Source: JAHDHW01 sp964551455 (GTDB taxonomy: Bacteria > Bacteroidota > Bacteroidia > Chitinophagales > Saprospiraceae). Taken from it: DNA of 26,737 nt. The position numbers were made by a program, and so were the translations under genes. The notes under the pieces were generated by a model, which saw only the letters and a program-made list of their open reading frames with translations, was not told where the DNA came from and did no database searches. The stretch is from assembly GCA_964551455.1 (NCBI GenBank), contig CAZKDA010000042.1, forward strand, positions 1 to 26,737, read 5' to 3'. Below are positions 1-8,036 of this stretch, in pieces (within the stretch, counting starts at the first letter, position 1; every line of letters begins with the position of its first letter).

Positions 1-2392
1 GCCGGGTTTCTAGGAGTTGGATCAGGTGTTTGCGGGAATCATTGATCTGACCGGCTTTTTCTATTGACAGATTTTTTGAAGGAACGTTCAACTGCACGTA
101 AAGAATGGAAAGCGTGTCCTGATAAAGCCTTGCCTCATTGAGGATATATTTGATGACTTCCTTTCGGTGAAAATTGAGATAGCTGTGTTTCATCTTCAGG
201 CTGTTCAAAGCCCGAAGCGCAGCGAGCCGGACTTTTGGGTCGTTGTTTTGCAACAACTGAAAAAGCAGATCAGCAGAGGGTTGGGTACCAAAATGTTCAG
301 CTACCGATGGGATCATTTGCACAACCTCAGTTGCTGCTTCGGGTGAAACGGCATAATCGGAAAGCGGTTTGACGATTTCTTTACCGTATTTGATCAGCGC
401 GAGACGGGCGGGTTCAGCCGTTTCCGGTTTACCTAAAAAACAGATCAGTCCAGGAAGGAAATTCGGATGCATGGTATCTCCTGCCGAAAGGATAGCCTGC
501 CTGGCCACCAATTCGTTTTTGTCTTTGAAAAATTCTTCGATGTAAGGAAAAAAAACTGGCATCTTCGCCATGCCCAGGGCTTTGAGCAGTCCGGTTTTGT
601 GCTGGTCCTTTTGTTCGGGGTTGTCTATTTTTTCAAGGTAATTGTATTGTTCGTGCAAGCGTTTTTCCAGTTCGAATTTTTCTTTGAGCACGAGATTATC
701 ACGGCTTTCTTCAGCCAGACTGATCAGCGCTGCGCTGCGAATTTCGAAATCATCATTGTTTAAATATTTCTCCATCAGTTTCATTACATTCCGTGTAGAA
801 TGGGCAATGAGGTAGTCAAACGCGGCGATTTTTACTTTTTGGTTGGGATGGTTGATAAAAGGGGCTATTTCAGATTTAAAATGATGGCTTTTTAAAAAAT
901 ACAAATTGCGGATAACCTCTTCTTTTATTAAATCCGAAGGGTGTTTGAGCAATCTGCGTAGTTCTTTCACAAATCGTTCGTCCGGTTTAGTCCTGAGCAT
1001 TCTGAGTACATAGAGAATTTGATCTTCGGAGCCACTTTCCATGACAATTTTCAGGTCGCTGATGACCGATTCGTTTTTCAGGTCGAGGGATTCGGTTCCG
1101 GTTTTTCCAGCCTTTTGAACATTGAGCTTAAATGAATTCAGGTAGGTCGTTCGCACCCGTTTAACAAAATAGAACCACACCATGATCAGCCCCAGTATCA
1201 TCAGGCTGATAAACCTGGTGGAAAGGTCTAGCCCGTTGACCAAAAAGATCAGGATCAGCCCGCTGATACCCGTTGCTATGCTGTCCACTACAACATCGAT
1301 GAATGTCTTGGTTTGGTTTTTAATATCCGAAGGGATAGGTAATGCCAGCAGTTCAACGCCGGCTTTGTTGACCGATTGTTTCAGGCTGCCGTCGCTCAGT
1401 TTGATAAAAATAGCTGCCCAGAGTTCGGGGATAAAAAAGACCAGGATCGCACCCGTAAGGATGCTGACCGGCAAAAAGAGCAAAGAGGATCCGACTCCCA
1501 ATGTGCCCACAATTCTACGGGTCAACAGCAGTTGCACCAGCAGCGATATCACGTTGAAATTGGAAAACCAAAACCCAAAAAAAGCAGTCAGTTCATCAGG
1601 GTCGGTAATTTTAGAAGAAGCAATGGCGCTAAACTGGTAATCCACCATTTTGGCGACGATCACACTGATGCCAATGATGCCTGCCAGATAAGTCAGATGC
1701 GGGGATCTGCGGATGAGCTGCAAGGGGTGATCGGTAATGGCGATTTGTTTCCTGCGCTGAAACCTGGATTGGGTGCTCAGCACATATTTTTTCCAGGTAT
1801 AAGCGGTGATCGGTATGCAGGTAGAGAGCAGTGCGGCGCCCAGGAAGATCATGTTTTCGCTGCCAATGGGTTCTGCTAAAAGCGTGGTCAGGTATCCTCC
1901 GAATATACCGCCCGCAATAGCGCCGGCACCGATATACCCAAAAAGGCGTTTGGCTTCCCGCACATTAAATACGATATTGGCCAATATCCAGAACTGCGAG
2001 GCGGTCAACACGGCAAAAATGGCCGTCCATATATAAAAAACATACAAAATCCAGCCTCCCACCAGATTGAAGCGCAGTAAAATCCCAAAAAGAATAAATA
2101 AGAAAACCGAGCTGTAAAGCGTAGTCAGTATGATGGTCTTTAAAGGGATCCGCCCTAAAAAACGCGCATAAACCGTAGAGATGATCACAGCAAAAATAGC
2201 CACAAGGACAAACGCGGTTGGCAGGTTTTCCACGCCGATCTCGGAAAGGAAAAGCCCGTTGACCGTAGGCTTGACAATAAGCAGGGTGGAAATGATCAGG
2301 AAAATATTGAACTGCATGAGCGAGGCCCTTTGTATTTCCCCTTCCCGGATTTCAAAAATGTTTTTCAGGAATTGTAGAATGACCTTGCTCAT
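1..2392 (-). CDS. Npt-like ATP/ADP carrier family membrane protein with HEAT repeats (partial, C-terminus outside window)
   Basis: I translated the minus strand from an ATG at 2390-2392; it stays open to position 1 (797 codons), so the C-terminus lies outside. Residues ~20-400 hold about ten to twelve hydrophobic segments, beginning with MSKVILQFLKNIFEIREGE and a segment near residues 28-45, in the manner of the nucleotide-transporter (NTT/Npt, TC 2.A.12) branch of the major facilitator superfamily. From ~430 onward it is soluble and helical, with repeating units such as NDPKVRLAALRALNSL and NDDFEIRSAALISLAEE, typical of HEAT repeats. Known family members exchange ATP for ADP in plastids and intracellular parasites; the role of the HEAT-fused Bacteroidota homologues is not established, so transport of nucleotides is an inference. 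A predicted -7 box lies 29 nt upstream. No frameshift was seen. The family call is good; the substrate is unknown. Confidence 0.8.
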   Translation of the reverse strand, partial: MSKVILQFLKNIFEIREGEIQRASLMQFNIFLIISTLLIVKPTVNGLFLSEIGVENLPTAFVLVAIFAVIISTVYARFLGRIPLKTIILTTLYSSVFLFILFGILLRFNLVGGWILYVFYIWTAIFAVLTASQFWILANIVFNVREAKRLFGYIGAGAIAGGIFGGYLTTLLAEPIGSENMIFLGAALLSTCIPITAYTWKKYVLSTQSRFQRRKQIAITDHPLQLIRRSPHLTYLAGIIGISVIVAKMVDYQFSAIASSKITDPDELTAFFGFWFSNFNVISLLVQLLLTRRIVGTLGVGSSLLFLPVSILTGAILVFFIPELWAAIFIKLSDGSLKQSVNKAGVELLALPIPSDIKNQTKTFIDVVVDSIATGISGLILIFLVNGLDLSTRFISLMILGLIMVWFYFVKRVRTTYLNSFKLNVQKAGKTGTESLDLKNESVISDLKIVMESGSEDQILYVLRMLRTKPDERFVKELRRLLKHPSDLIKEEVIRNLYFLKSHHFKSEIAPFINHPNQKVKIAAFDYLIAHSTRNVMKLMEKYLNNDDFEIRSAALISLAEESRDNLVLKEKFELEKRLHEQYNYLEKIDNPEQKDQHKTGLLKALGMAKMPVFFPYIEEFFKDKNELVARQAILSAGDTMHPNFLPGLICFLGKPETAEPARLALIKYGKEIVKPLSDYAVSPEAATEVVQMIPSVAEHFGTQPSADLLFQLLQNNDPKVRLAALRALNSLKMKHSYLNFHRKEVIKYILNEARLYQDTLSILYVQLNVPSKNLSIEKAGQINDSRKHLIQLLETR

Positions 2393-2641
2393 GAGAATTA
2401 GGCGCCAAGAGATAAAAAAGCAAATATAAACCTTTGCTAAGGAATGGGGACTAAATAAAAAATACAACTTTGCTTTATCCGTGGTTCAAAAGAAACCGCA
2501 ATGGCCGCAATGGAGATTCCGTTGGAAAAAGGAAACAAGGTTAAAAACTTTGTGTCTTCGTGCCTTGGCGGCAAAAATGAAAAATTTCAATGCTTTTTTG
2601 TCTCTGTACTTATGCAGTTTATTTAAACCTCCATTCCTGAT
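2393..2641. repeat. Intergenic degenerate repeat-like sequence
   Basis: This non-coding gap contains a direct repeat GCAATGGCCGCAATGG (about 2498-2513). It also contains, read on the minus strand at about 2546-2572, the string AAGGCACGAAGACACAAAG, in which AAG recurs every 7-8 nt. I recall similar AAG-phased strings between genes of many unrelated bacteria, but could not compare them here. No ORF of interest is present. Confidence 0.35.
2421..2428 (-). promoter_or_regulatory. Bacteroidota -7 box (TATATTTG) upstream of the Npt-like gene
   Basis: Read on the minus strand the octamer matches the TAnnTTTG -7 consensus of Bacteroidota housekeeping promoters and sits about 29 nt before the ATG at 2392. 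I see no good TTG -33 element at the usual distance, so the call rests on one box. Confidence 0.4.
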
Positions 2642-3541
2642 TTATTCCTGTATTTTCAAAACCTTCTCGGCGACATTGACCAGTTCCCTGATGATCTGTT
2701 CTCCTTCAGGGTGCTCCGTTAGAGCAACCAGGATATACCGTCGGCTGGTGTTTTCGTCCCAAACCAGCATGGAGTCGGAATGATAACTCCTCCAAGATCC
2801 TGACTTCCGGTAAACGTTTGCATTAGGAGCGATCCGGTCGATAGTATTGACAAATTTGTGGTGTAATGCCGGTTCATCCATAATCTCCAGCATTTGTTCA
2901 CAGCGTTCCCAGTTCACCAGTTTACCCAGCGCCAGCATATAATAAAAACGGCAGACTTGTGTGACGGTAGCAGCATGGGAAAGCCCCTTAATAGGATCGG
3001 GATACCTTCGCCCTGAAGCCGCATAGCGCTTGCCGACCCAAAGCCCGCCAAAATCTTTGTCGTAAAATTCATAGCGGGGATCGATCAGTACATTTTTAAT
3101 CTTTTCGTAACTGAGCAAGTCTATCATTCGGGTTGATGCCTGATTGCTGGAGTGACAGATCATCAAATTCAGGTCTTGGATAACATCATCGGTTTCCGAT
3201 ATTTCTCCTTTGTCAAGAGCATCCATAGCCGCAAGCAGAATGGCAATTTTCGGCAGGCTGGCCGCATACATCATTTCATCTCCATTGATCCTTGCAAAGC
3301 GGATGTTAAAAGGGTCTTTCAAATCTACCAGACCTACCGACAGTTTTTTTTCATCGACGAGTCTTGCCCATTCACGGTTGGCTCTCAGGGTCATGTAAAG
3401 TTCTGATTCTAATTTACTATCAACCAAACTTCGAAGCGGTTGGTAAAAAGGTAAATTCAGCGGCAGGCAGTTCTGAGCAGGCAGTTGAAATGCTATTGGC
3501 AGAAGAAGCAGCAGGATGGATTTCAGGATTTTTTCTTTCAT
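2642..3541 (-). CDS. Secreted class A beta-lactamase-like serine hydrolase
   Basis: 299 residues from the chosen ATG at 3541. The active-site triad of the serine beta-lactamase/DD-peptidase fold is visible: S95-L-P-K98 (SxxK), S131-S-N133 (SxN) and K246-S-G248 (in place of KTG). The N-terminus (MKEKILKSILLLLLPIAFQ) is a signal peptide ending near PAQN, so it is probably periplasmic. The best match is the beta-lactamase2 type of serine hydrolase; the class A Glu166 motif (ExxxN) is not evident, so antibiotic hydrolysis should not be assumed and a role on peptidoglycan peptides or another substrate is equally possible. An upstream in-frame ATG at 3571 adds ten residues before the signal peptide; I prefer 3541 because it puts the charged n-region at the start. 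The gene stands alone between two intergenic repeat regions. Confidence 0.8.
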   Translation of the reverse strand: MKEKILKSILLLLLPIAFQLPAQNCLPLNLPFYQPLRSLVDSKLESELYMTLRANREWARLVDEKKLSVGLVDLKDPFNIRFARINGDEMMYAASLPKIAILLAAMDALDKGEISETDDVIQDLNLMICHSSNQASTRMIDLLSYEKIKNVLIDPRYEFYDKDFGGLWVGKRYAASGRRYPDPIKGLSHAATVTQVCRFYYMLALGKLVNWERCEQMLEIMDEPALHHKFVNTIDRIAPNANVYRKSGSWRSYHSDSMLVWDENTSRRYILVALTEHPEGEQIIRELVNVAEKVLKIQE

Positions 3542-3589
3542 AAAAAAGCAAATGAATGATTTGAACTTCAATTATTTGGATACAGGGAA

Positions 3590-3770
3590 TGAAGAATATA
3601 CCACTACCGGGTTCGAATCCGGGGATAAGGGGATATGTCGGAACGGGGATGATAGGGGATATGAGATGGGTATAGAAGGGAATTCATACACCCCCAACGA
3701 TCCCCGGCTTTCGGTCAACCGGACGTTTTACCCCTACGATCCCCGATCTCCCTTTCTCACCTTATCTTGA
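3590..3770. repeat. Inverted GGGG-rich repeat element (potential G-quadruplex or cruciform)
   Basis: Four related modules are present. On the plus strand GGGGATAAGGGG (3621-3632) and GGGGATGATAGGGG (3645-3658); on the minus strand GGGGATCGTTGGGGG (3691-3705) and GGGGATCGTAGGGG (3731-3744). Each half thus has four G runs of at least four, and the two halves face each other, so either half can pair with the other. The 3644-3658 module pairs with 3731-3745 at 13 of 15 positions. A TTCGAA-centred near palindrome lies at 3608-3623. Nothing here looks coding. Confidence 0.5.
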
Positions 3771-4005
3771 TACAGTATATAAATTGAACCGGCTGAAAAT
3801 TTGACGCAAATATCTGACTAAAAAAGCAGTACTCGTTTTTTTTATGACCGGAAAATTTGGCCAATATTAGTTAAAATCCTTAACCAAAAAATAACCTGTA
3901 AGGTAGGGTATGCCTGGGGATATAAATAGGCAAACATAAATATTAAAATAGGCTGTGCTACATATACTTCCTGCCATAACCGCTTTTCCTGGCGAAAAAC
4001 CCAAT
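3771..4005. other. AT-rich intergenic stretch, no feature recognised
   Basis: Between the G-rich element and the terminator the sequence is AT-rich. Short minus-strand reading frames here (for example to position 4051) run through the terminator hairpin and resemble no family I know. I assign nothing. Confidence 0.5.
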
Positions 4006-4043
4006 AAAAAAAGGCTCCACCCAGTTTGCCAGATGGAGTCCTT
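4006..4043 (-). terminator. Rho-independent terminator of the delta-60 repeat gene
   Basis: On the minus strand, AAGGACTCCA (4043-4034) and TGGAGCC (4019-4013) form a stem with one bulged base, followed directly by seven T (4012-4006). It lies about 80 nt after the stop of the upstream minus-strand gene. Confidence 0.7.
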
Positions 4044-4125
4044 CTTTTCACAATTTAACATTCTCAAAAAAAATGTCGTGTCAGGGTGACAACAATTTAA
4101 TACATCAAAATTTTTCTAAACAACT

Positions 4126-5568
4126 TCAATGCACCACCAATTTTCCTGATTTAATGACTGCCTGCTTATCCTGTATTCTATAGAAATAAACACCGGAAGG
4201 GACATTTTCAAGTGGAATGTTGCTCGTATTTGATTCAATTGAAAGGTGTTTTATCTCTTGTCCGGCAGCGTTGTTGAGAATAAAATTCAAATCGGTTGAG
4301 AACTGTTCCGTTTTAAAATCAATATGGATTTGATTTGACGTGGGGTTTGGATAGACCCGGACTTCTACGTTGTTGGCAGATACACCTGAAACACTTGAAG
4401 AGGGGTTGTCGCCGATCAGCCGCATGATACCGGCAGGGTTGTATGAAAACCAGCCTCCGATAACAATGTTGCCATCAGTTTGAACAAAGATGGTTTGGGC
4501 AATATCATTGAAAGTGGTTTGTGGAAATGCCGCATCAGATGAGCCGTCGGTGTTGAGCCTGTTAAAGTTGTAGGGGCCGGTTTCCGAAATATAAACTTTA
4601 CCATCGGGTTGGAGGCCTATCGCTGTGGCATTTTTATTTATTCCAAAACCAGTATCCAGCGAACCATCTGAATTTAGCTGAACCACACCACTACCCGAAG
4701 CGCCGGTATGGCTGAAATTTCCGGCTAAGAGTATTTTCCCGTCAGGACGTAGCTTCATGCCCCAGGATTCTCCATAGAATCCGAAAATCAATTCAAAATT
4801 ATCACCGGCATCAAATGAGTTATCCAGCGTTCCGTCTGCATTCAAGCGGGCTACTATGATCCGAGGCTCGCCATTGAATTCATCAAACTGGCCACATGCC
4901 AATATTTTGCCATCCGGCTGAAGGATCAATTTGTGGATACGAGCTTGTGCGCCTGTGGTTGACACAAATCCATCCTGTGGATCGAATGAAGTATCCAGCG
5001 AACCATCTGCATTCAGCCGCGCTATTCTGTTCCGGACAACACCCCCTGCATTCAGCCAATCGTAAGCCGAGAATATTCCGGCGACGAGTATTTTCCCATC
5101 AGGTTGAACGACTATTGCATTCACATCGCTATTAAAACCGGTCAAAGGGTCAAAGCCTGAATCCAATGAACCGTCACTGTTTAAACGTGCAATCCTATGC
5201 CGGGTAGTCCCGTCGAATTCCGTAAAATTACCGCCCACAAGGATCTTCCCATCGGGTTGTAGCGCAATGGCTTTGACATACGAGCTAAAGCCTGAAAAAC
5301 CGTCGCCAATAGCAAAGCTATTGTCTAAGCTTCCATCCAGATTCAGGCGCGCAATGAGGCTGATGGCAGTTCCATTGTATTCGCTAAACCATCCTCCGAC
5401 CAACAGTTTTCCGTCCGGTTGTTGAATGATGGTTTCCACGCGAGATTCTAAAATGCTTTCGCCAAAACCGGTTCCGGGATCAAAATCAGGATCGATCGTT
5501 CCTAATTGACCAAAAACGCTCAAAGTTTGAAAAAATGTAAATACAAATAACAACAATGTGTTTTTCAT
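4126..5568 (-). CDS. Delta-60 repeat beta-propeller-like protein with T9SS type A sorting domain
   Basis: 480 residues from the ATG at 5568, which opens a clean signal peptide (MKNTLLLFVFTFFQTLSVFG). The body is about seven copies of the delta-60 repeat: each has a LDxSFDPxxGF start, a PDGKILVGGxF core and an IARLNxDGSLD end. This repeat is known from secreted Bacteroidota and Myxococcota proteins and probably folds as a propeller. The last ~75 residues carry VYPNPTSNQIHIDF, LNNAAGQEI and a final GVYFYRI...GKLVV, the classic type A C-terminal signal for the type IX secretion system, so the protein is inferred to be exported and anchored on the cell surface. Ligand or activity is unknown. The reading frame extends upstream to 5631, but that start precedes the signal peptide by 21 residues and is unlikely. 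A strong terminator follows. Confidence 0.85.
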   Translation of the reverse strand: MKNTLLLFVFTFFQTLSVFGQLGTIDPDFDPGTGFGESILESRVETIIQQPDGKLLVGGWFSEYNGTAISLIARLNLDGSLDNSFAIGDGFSGFSSYVKAIALQPDGKILVGGNFTEFDGTTRHRIARLNSDGSLDSGFDPLTGFNSDVNAIVVQPDGKILVAGIFSAYDWLNAGGVVRNRIARLNADGSLDTSFDPQDGFVSTTGAQARIHKLILQPDGKILACGQFDEFNGEPRIIVARLNADGTLDNSFDAGDNFELIFGFYGESWGMKLRPDGKILLAGNFSHTGASGSGVVQLNSDGSLDTGFGINKNATAIGLQPDGKVYISETGPYNFNRLNTDGSSDAAFPQTTFNDIAQTIFVQTDGNIVIGGWFSYNPAGIMRLIGDNPSSSVSGVSANNVEVRVYPNPTSNQIHIDFKTEQFSTDLNFILNNAAGQEIKHLSIESNTSNIPLENVPSGVYFYRIQDKQAVIKSGKLVVH

Positions 5569-5680
5569 AATAAGCCAGATTTTTATGTTAAGTAAAAAAA
5601 AGTTTACGACTTTAATCTGGCAGGGGTTCATAATTCTGGATAAAACTGGTAAGCATTAGGTTGTAGCAACTGGCAGGATT

Positions 5681-5711
5681 GTAAAAAGCCTTAACCCCAA
5701 AGGATTTTTAC
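5681..5711 (-). terminator. Hairpin terminator after the OmpA/PD40 gene
   Basis: GTAAAAAGCCTT (5681-5692) and AAGGATTTTTAC (5700-5711) are inverted with a single mismatch around a 7-nt loop. Read on the minus strand the right arm ends in CTTTTTAC, so a transcript of the gene ending at 5794 would form a stem followed by U residues. It could work in both directions. Confidence 0.55.
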
Positions 5712-5793
5712 ATTTTTTGAAAACTTCATTATTTTGTTTAGCGCTTCTTTCCTGCTTTGATCTCTCTTTTTGATATGCAAAACACAAGGCAGA

Positions 5794-7830
5794 TTAGTTC
5801 TTAGGATTGATCACTTCCGGCCCATAATCTTTGTATTGCACCCTGACGGGAGCGTCGATCTTTAATATCTTCACCTCCGTTCTGCGGTTGACGTGGTGTT
5901 CAGCTTCGGAGCATTTCACCCCGTCGCGGCAATTGTTTCGGAGTTGTGATTCGCCGTATCCGACGGCTGTAATTCGTTGGGGATCAATGCCGCGTGAGAC
6001 GAGGTAACTTTTTGCTGACTCGGCCCTTGCCTGGGAAAGCTTTTGGTTATAGGTTTCGTTGCCACGCGAATCCGTATGACTGCTCAGTTCGATTATCAAA
6101 CTTGGAAATGTCTGCAAAATAGTGAACAAGTCATCCAATTCACGGGCAGCTCCTTTGCGGATATGGGACTTATCGAAATCGTAGTAAATATTATTCAAAA
6201 CGATGACAGAACCCTCTGAAAGCATCGCCGAATTGGAAGGAGAGAGCAATATTTCTTTTGAAAGCGGTTCGGGGGTATTGAGGTTTTCGAGAAAAATAGC
6301 GCTGTCAAAAAAGTTTTCCTTCATGATGGTCACTGAATAATCACAACCCATAGGGAGGCACGCATCAAAGGCTCCGTTATCATCAGCCATGAAAACTTCT
6401 TCTTTGTTGTCACAACTGCTTTTGATGCGGATCACGGCATTCGGGACAGATTGCTCATCCGTAATATCTTTAACCACTCCGCTGAACATCGAGCAGAAAT
6501 TTCTTTCCATCGGGATGGAAATCTCCGTTTTGCTTTCGTTTCCTATTGTCGAATGCACCAACTCGGCGCTTTTATAACCCTCTTTTACCACCAGGATCAG
6601 ATACCGACGTTCTCCCAGAAAATCAAACTTAGCCGCACCTCCCTTGTCTGAATAAAGATCAGGTTTGTTCAACGATCCGGCGCCTTTTCTGACCAGTTTG
6701 AACACCAACTCTCCCGATCCTTCATCAGCCGGCATCAGCACACCTTTAAACAAGTCATTTTCGCTACTGACAAAACCGTCGGCAGTTTTTTCAAAAATCC
6801 GGATCTCGGCGCCTTCGATGGATTTTTTAGAATTGGCATCATAAACATTCAGCATGGCAGGTAGCAGAAAAGGCCTGGTTCTGCCCCAGATGCCATCGGC
6901 AGCCTCGAACAGGTAAATGTCATCTTTGCCGGCTCCTCCATCTCTGGAAGATGCAAAATAACCTCTGTTGCCTTCGGGGTTGAGGATCAGCCCCAGGTCG
7001 TCGGCAGGAGAGTTGAATGGTTCTCCGAGGTTGGTCACTTTTCCCCACTTGCGGCTGCTGATGTCGATCATAAAGATATCAAGCCCGCCGAAGCCATCGT
7101 AACCGTTGGAAGAAAAAAACAGGTTGCCGCTGCTGTGTATGAACGGAAAAATTTCATTGCCTGCCGTATTGATGTCGCTGCCCAAATTGATCGGGGCGCT
7201 CCAGCCGGTTGGTGTTTTTTCAACAAAATACAGGTCCATGCCACCATAACCTCCGGACATGTTGGAAGCGAAAAACAATTTTTTTCCATCTGCTGAAAGG
7301 GTTGGATGCGCACAATCGTAGTTGTCTGAATTGAAAGATAAAGCCCGGACATCCTTCCAGTCGTTTTGTCCTTTTATGGCTTCGTAAATTTTGAGGTGAG
7401 CTACTTTTTTATCATCATTTTTTTTGTGGATGCTGTTGCTGGTAAAATACAAAACCCTGCCTTCGCGATCAAAGGTGACCGGGCCTTCGTGCTGGGCGTC
7501 GCTCCACCTGACAGAAAAGGGACTGGGAGAGAGCGGCATACCTGTGGCATCAACATCAGAATAGAAAAGCTCGAAGTAAGTTTCGTTGATCTGCTTGTCG
7601 ATTTTGCCCTGCTGGTTGCGCGAAGAAACGAATACGATCCCGTTTTGGTAATAAGCAGGAGAAAATTCGAGGCTGGAGGTATTGATTTTCGTAGTGTTGA
7701 TCACGGTCACCTCGCCGCCTTTTTCGTAGAGTTTTCCGGCAGCTTTGGTCTTTGAGCTTTGCTGGCAAAATCCGCCGACTGTTGTGAGAAATATAGTGGT
7801 GGTCAGAAGAACGATTTTGAAAAAGTTCAT
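5794..7830 (-). CDS. OmpA-family outer-membrane/periplasmic protein with PD40 repeats
   Basis: 678 residues. A signal peptide (MNFFKIVLLTTTIFLTTVGG) is followed at ~50-330 by TolB/PD40-type propeller repeats (DGKKLFFASNMSGGYGG, GNLFFSSNGYDGFGG, EGNRGYFASSRDGG). A carboxypeptidase-regulatory-like beta domain follows near 455-530 (FSGVVKD...VPNAVIRIKS). The C-terminal OmpA peptidoglycan-binding domain at ~560-665 shows YYDFDKSHIRKGA, HTDSRGNETYNQKLSQ and AVGYGESQLRN, ending in NRRTEVKI. This is the domain order of the OmpA/PD40 proteins (PorE-like) found beside PorP/SprF and gliding-CTD adhesins; they are thought to tie the surface machinery to peptidoglycan. No lipobox cysteine is evident, unlike PorE itself, so the symbol is not assigned. 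The gene follows the PorP/SprF gene by 206 bp and has its own likely promoter next to a 7-bp tandem repeat. Confidence 0.88.
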   Translation of the reverse strand: MNFFKIVLLTTTIFLTTVGGFCQQSSKTKAAGKLYEKGGEVTVINTTKINTSSLEFSPAYYQNGIVFVSSRNQQGKIDKQINETYFELFYSDVDATGMPLSPSPFSVRWSDAQHEGPVTFDREGRVLYFTSNSIHKKNDDKKVAHLKIYEAIKGQNDWKDVRALSFNSDNYDCAHPTLSADGKKLFFASNMSGGYGGMDLYFVEKTPTGWSAPINLGSDINTAGNEIFPFIHSSGNLFFSSNGYDGFGGLDIFMIDISSRKWGKVTNLGEPFNSPADDLGLILNPEGNRGYFASSRDGGAGKDDIYLFEAADGIWGRTRPFLLPAMLNVYDANSKKSIEGAEIRIFEKTADGFVSSENDLFKGVLMPADEGSGELVFKLVRKGAGSLNKPDLYSDKGGAAKFDFLGERRYLILVVKEGYKSAELVHSTIGNESKTEISIPMERNFCSMFSGVVKDITDEQSVPNAVIRIKSSCDNKEEVFMADDNGAFDACLPMGCDYSVTIMKENFFDSAIFLENLNTPEPLSKEILLSPSNSAMLSEGSVIVLNNIYYDFDKSHIRKGAARELDDLFTILQTFPSLIIELSSHTDSRGNETYNQKLSQARAESAKSYLVSRGIDPQRITAVGYGESQLRNNCRDGVKCSEAEHHVNRRTEVKILKIDAPVRVQYKDYGPEVINPKN

Positions 7831-7858
7831 TTGCTAAGAGTTTCTAAGGTAATTAGGT

Positions 7859-7866
7859 CAAAAATA
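7859..7866 (-). promoter_or_regulatory. -7 box (TATTTTTG) of the OmpA/PD40 gene
   Basis: The minus-strand octamer matches TAnnTTTG and lies about 29 nt before the ATG at 7830. The -33 region, about 20 nt further upstream, falls inside the heptamer tandem repeat and contains no TTG. Confidence 0.45.
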
Positions 7867-7874
7867 AAGTAGCC

Positions 7875-7923
7875 AGGTATCGGGTATCGGGTATCGGGTA
7901 TCAGGTATCAGGTATCGGGTGTC
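7875..7923. repeat. Heptamer tandem repeat, seven units of (A/G)GGTATC
   Basis: Seven consecutive 7-bp units: AGGTATC, GGGTATC three times, AGGTATC twice, and a last divergent GGGTGTC. The array begins 8 bp upstream of the predicted -7 box of the OmpA/PD40 gene and lies in the gap after the PorP/SprF gene. Near-perfect units suggest recent slippage or expansion. Confidence 0.9.
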
Positions 7924-8036
7924 TATCATCTAAAGTCTAAAAGTCTCTCTAAGGTTTAATTTTAATCCGCAGATTCGTGTGCTAATAACGAATTGAAATT
8001 CAGGGTTTATTTTACAACCGCTATGTTTTAAAGCGA

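Noticed and set aside
3519..3575. Promoter for the serine hydrolase formed by TTGAAG and ATTTGC near its start
   Set aside because: The spacing between the elements is about 12 nt, too short, and the -7 box lacks the TA.
3605..3625. GGGTTCGAATCC, which looks like a tRNA T-loop
   Set aside because: The flanking bases do not make a T-stem (only two pairs) and no acceptor, D or anticodon arms fit; it is part of a near palindrome.
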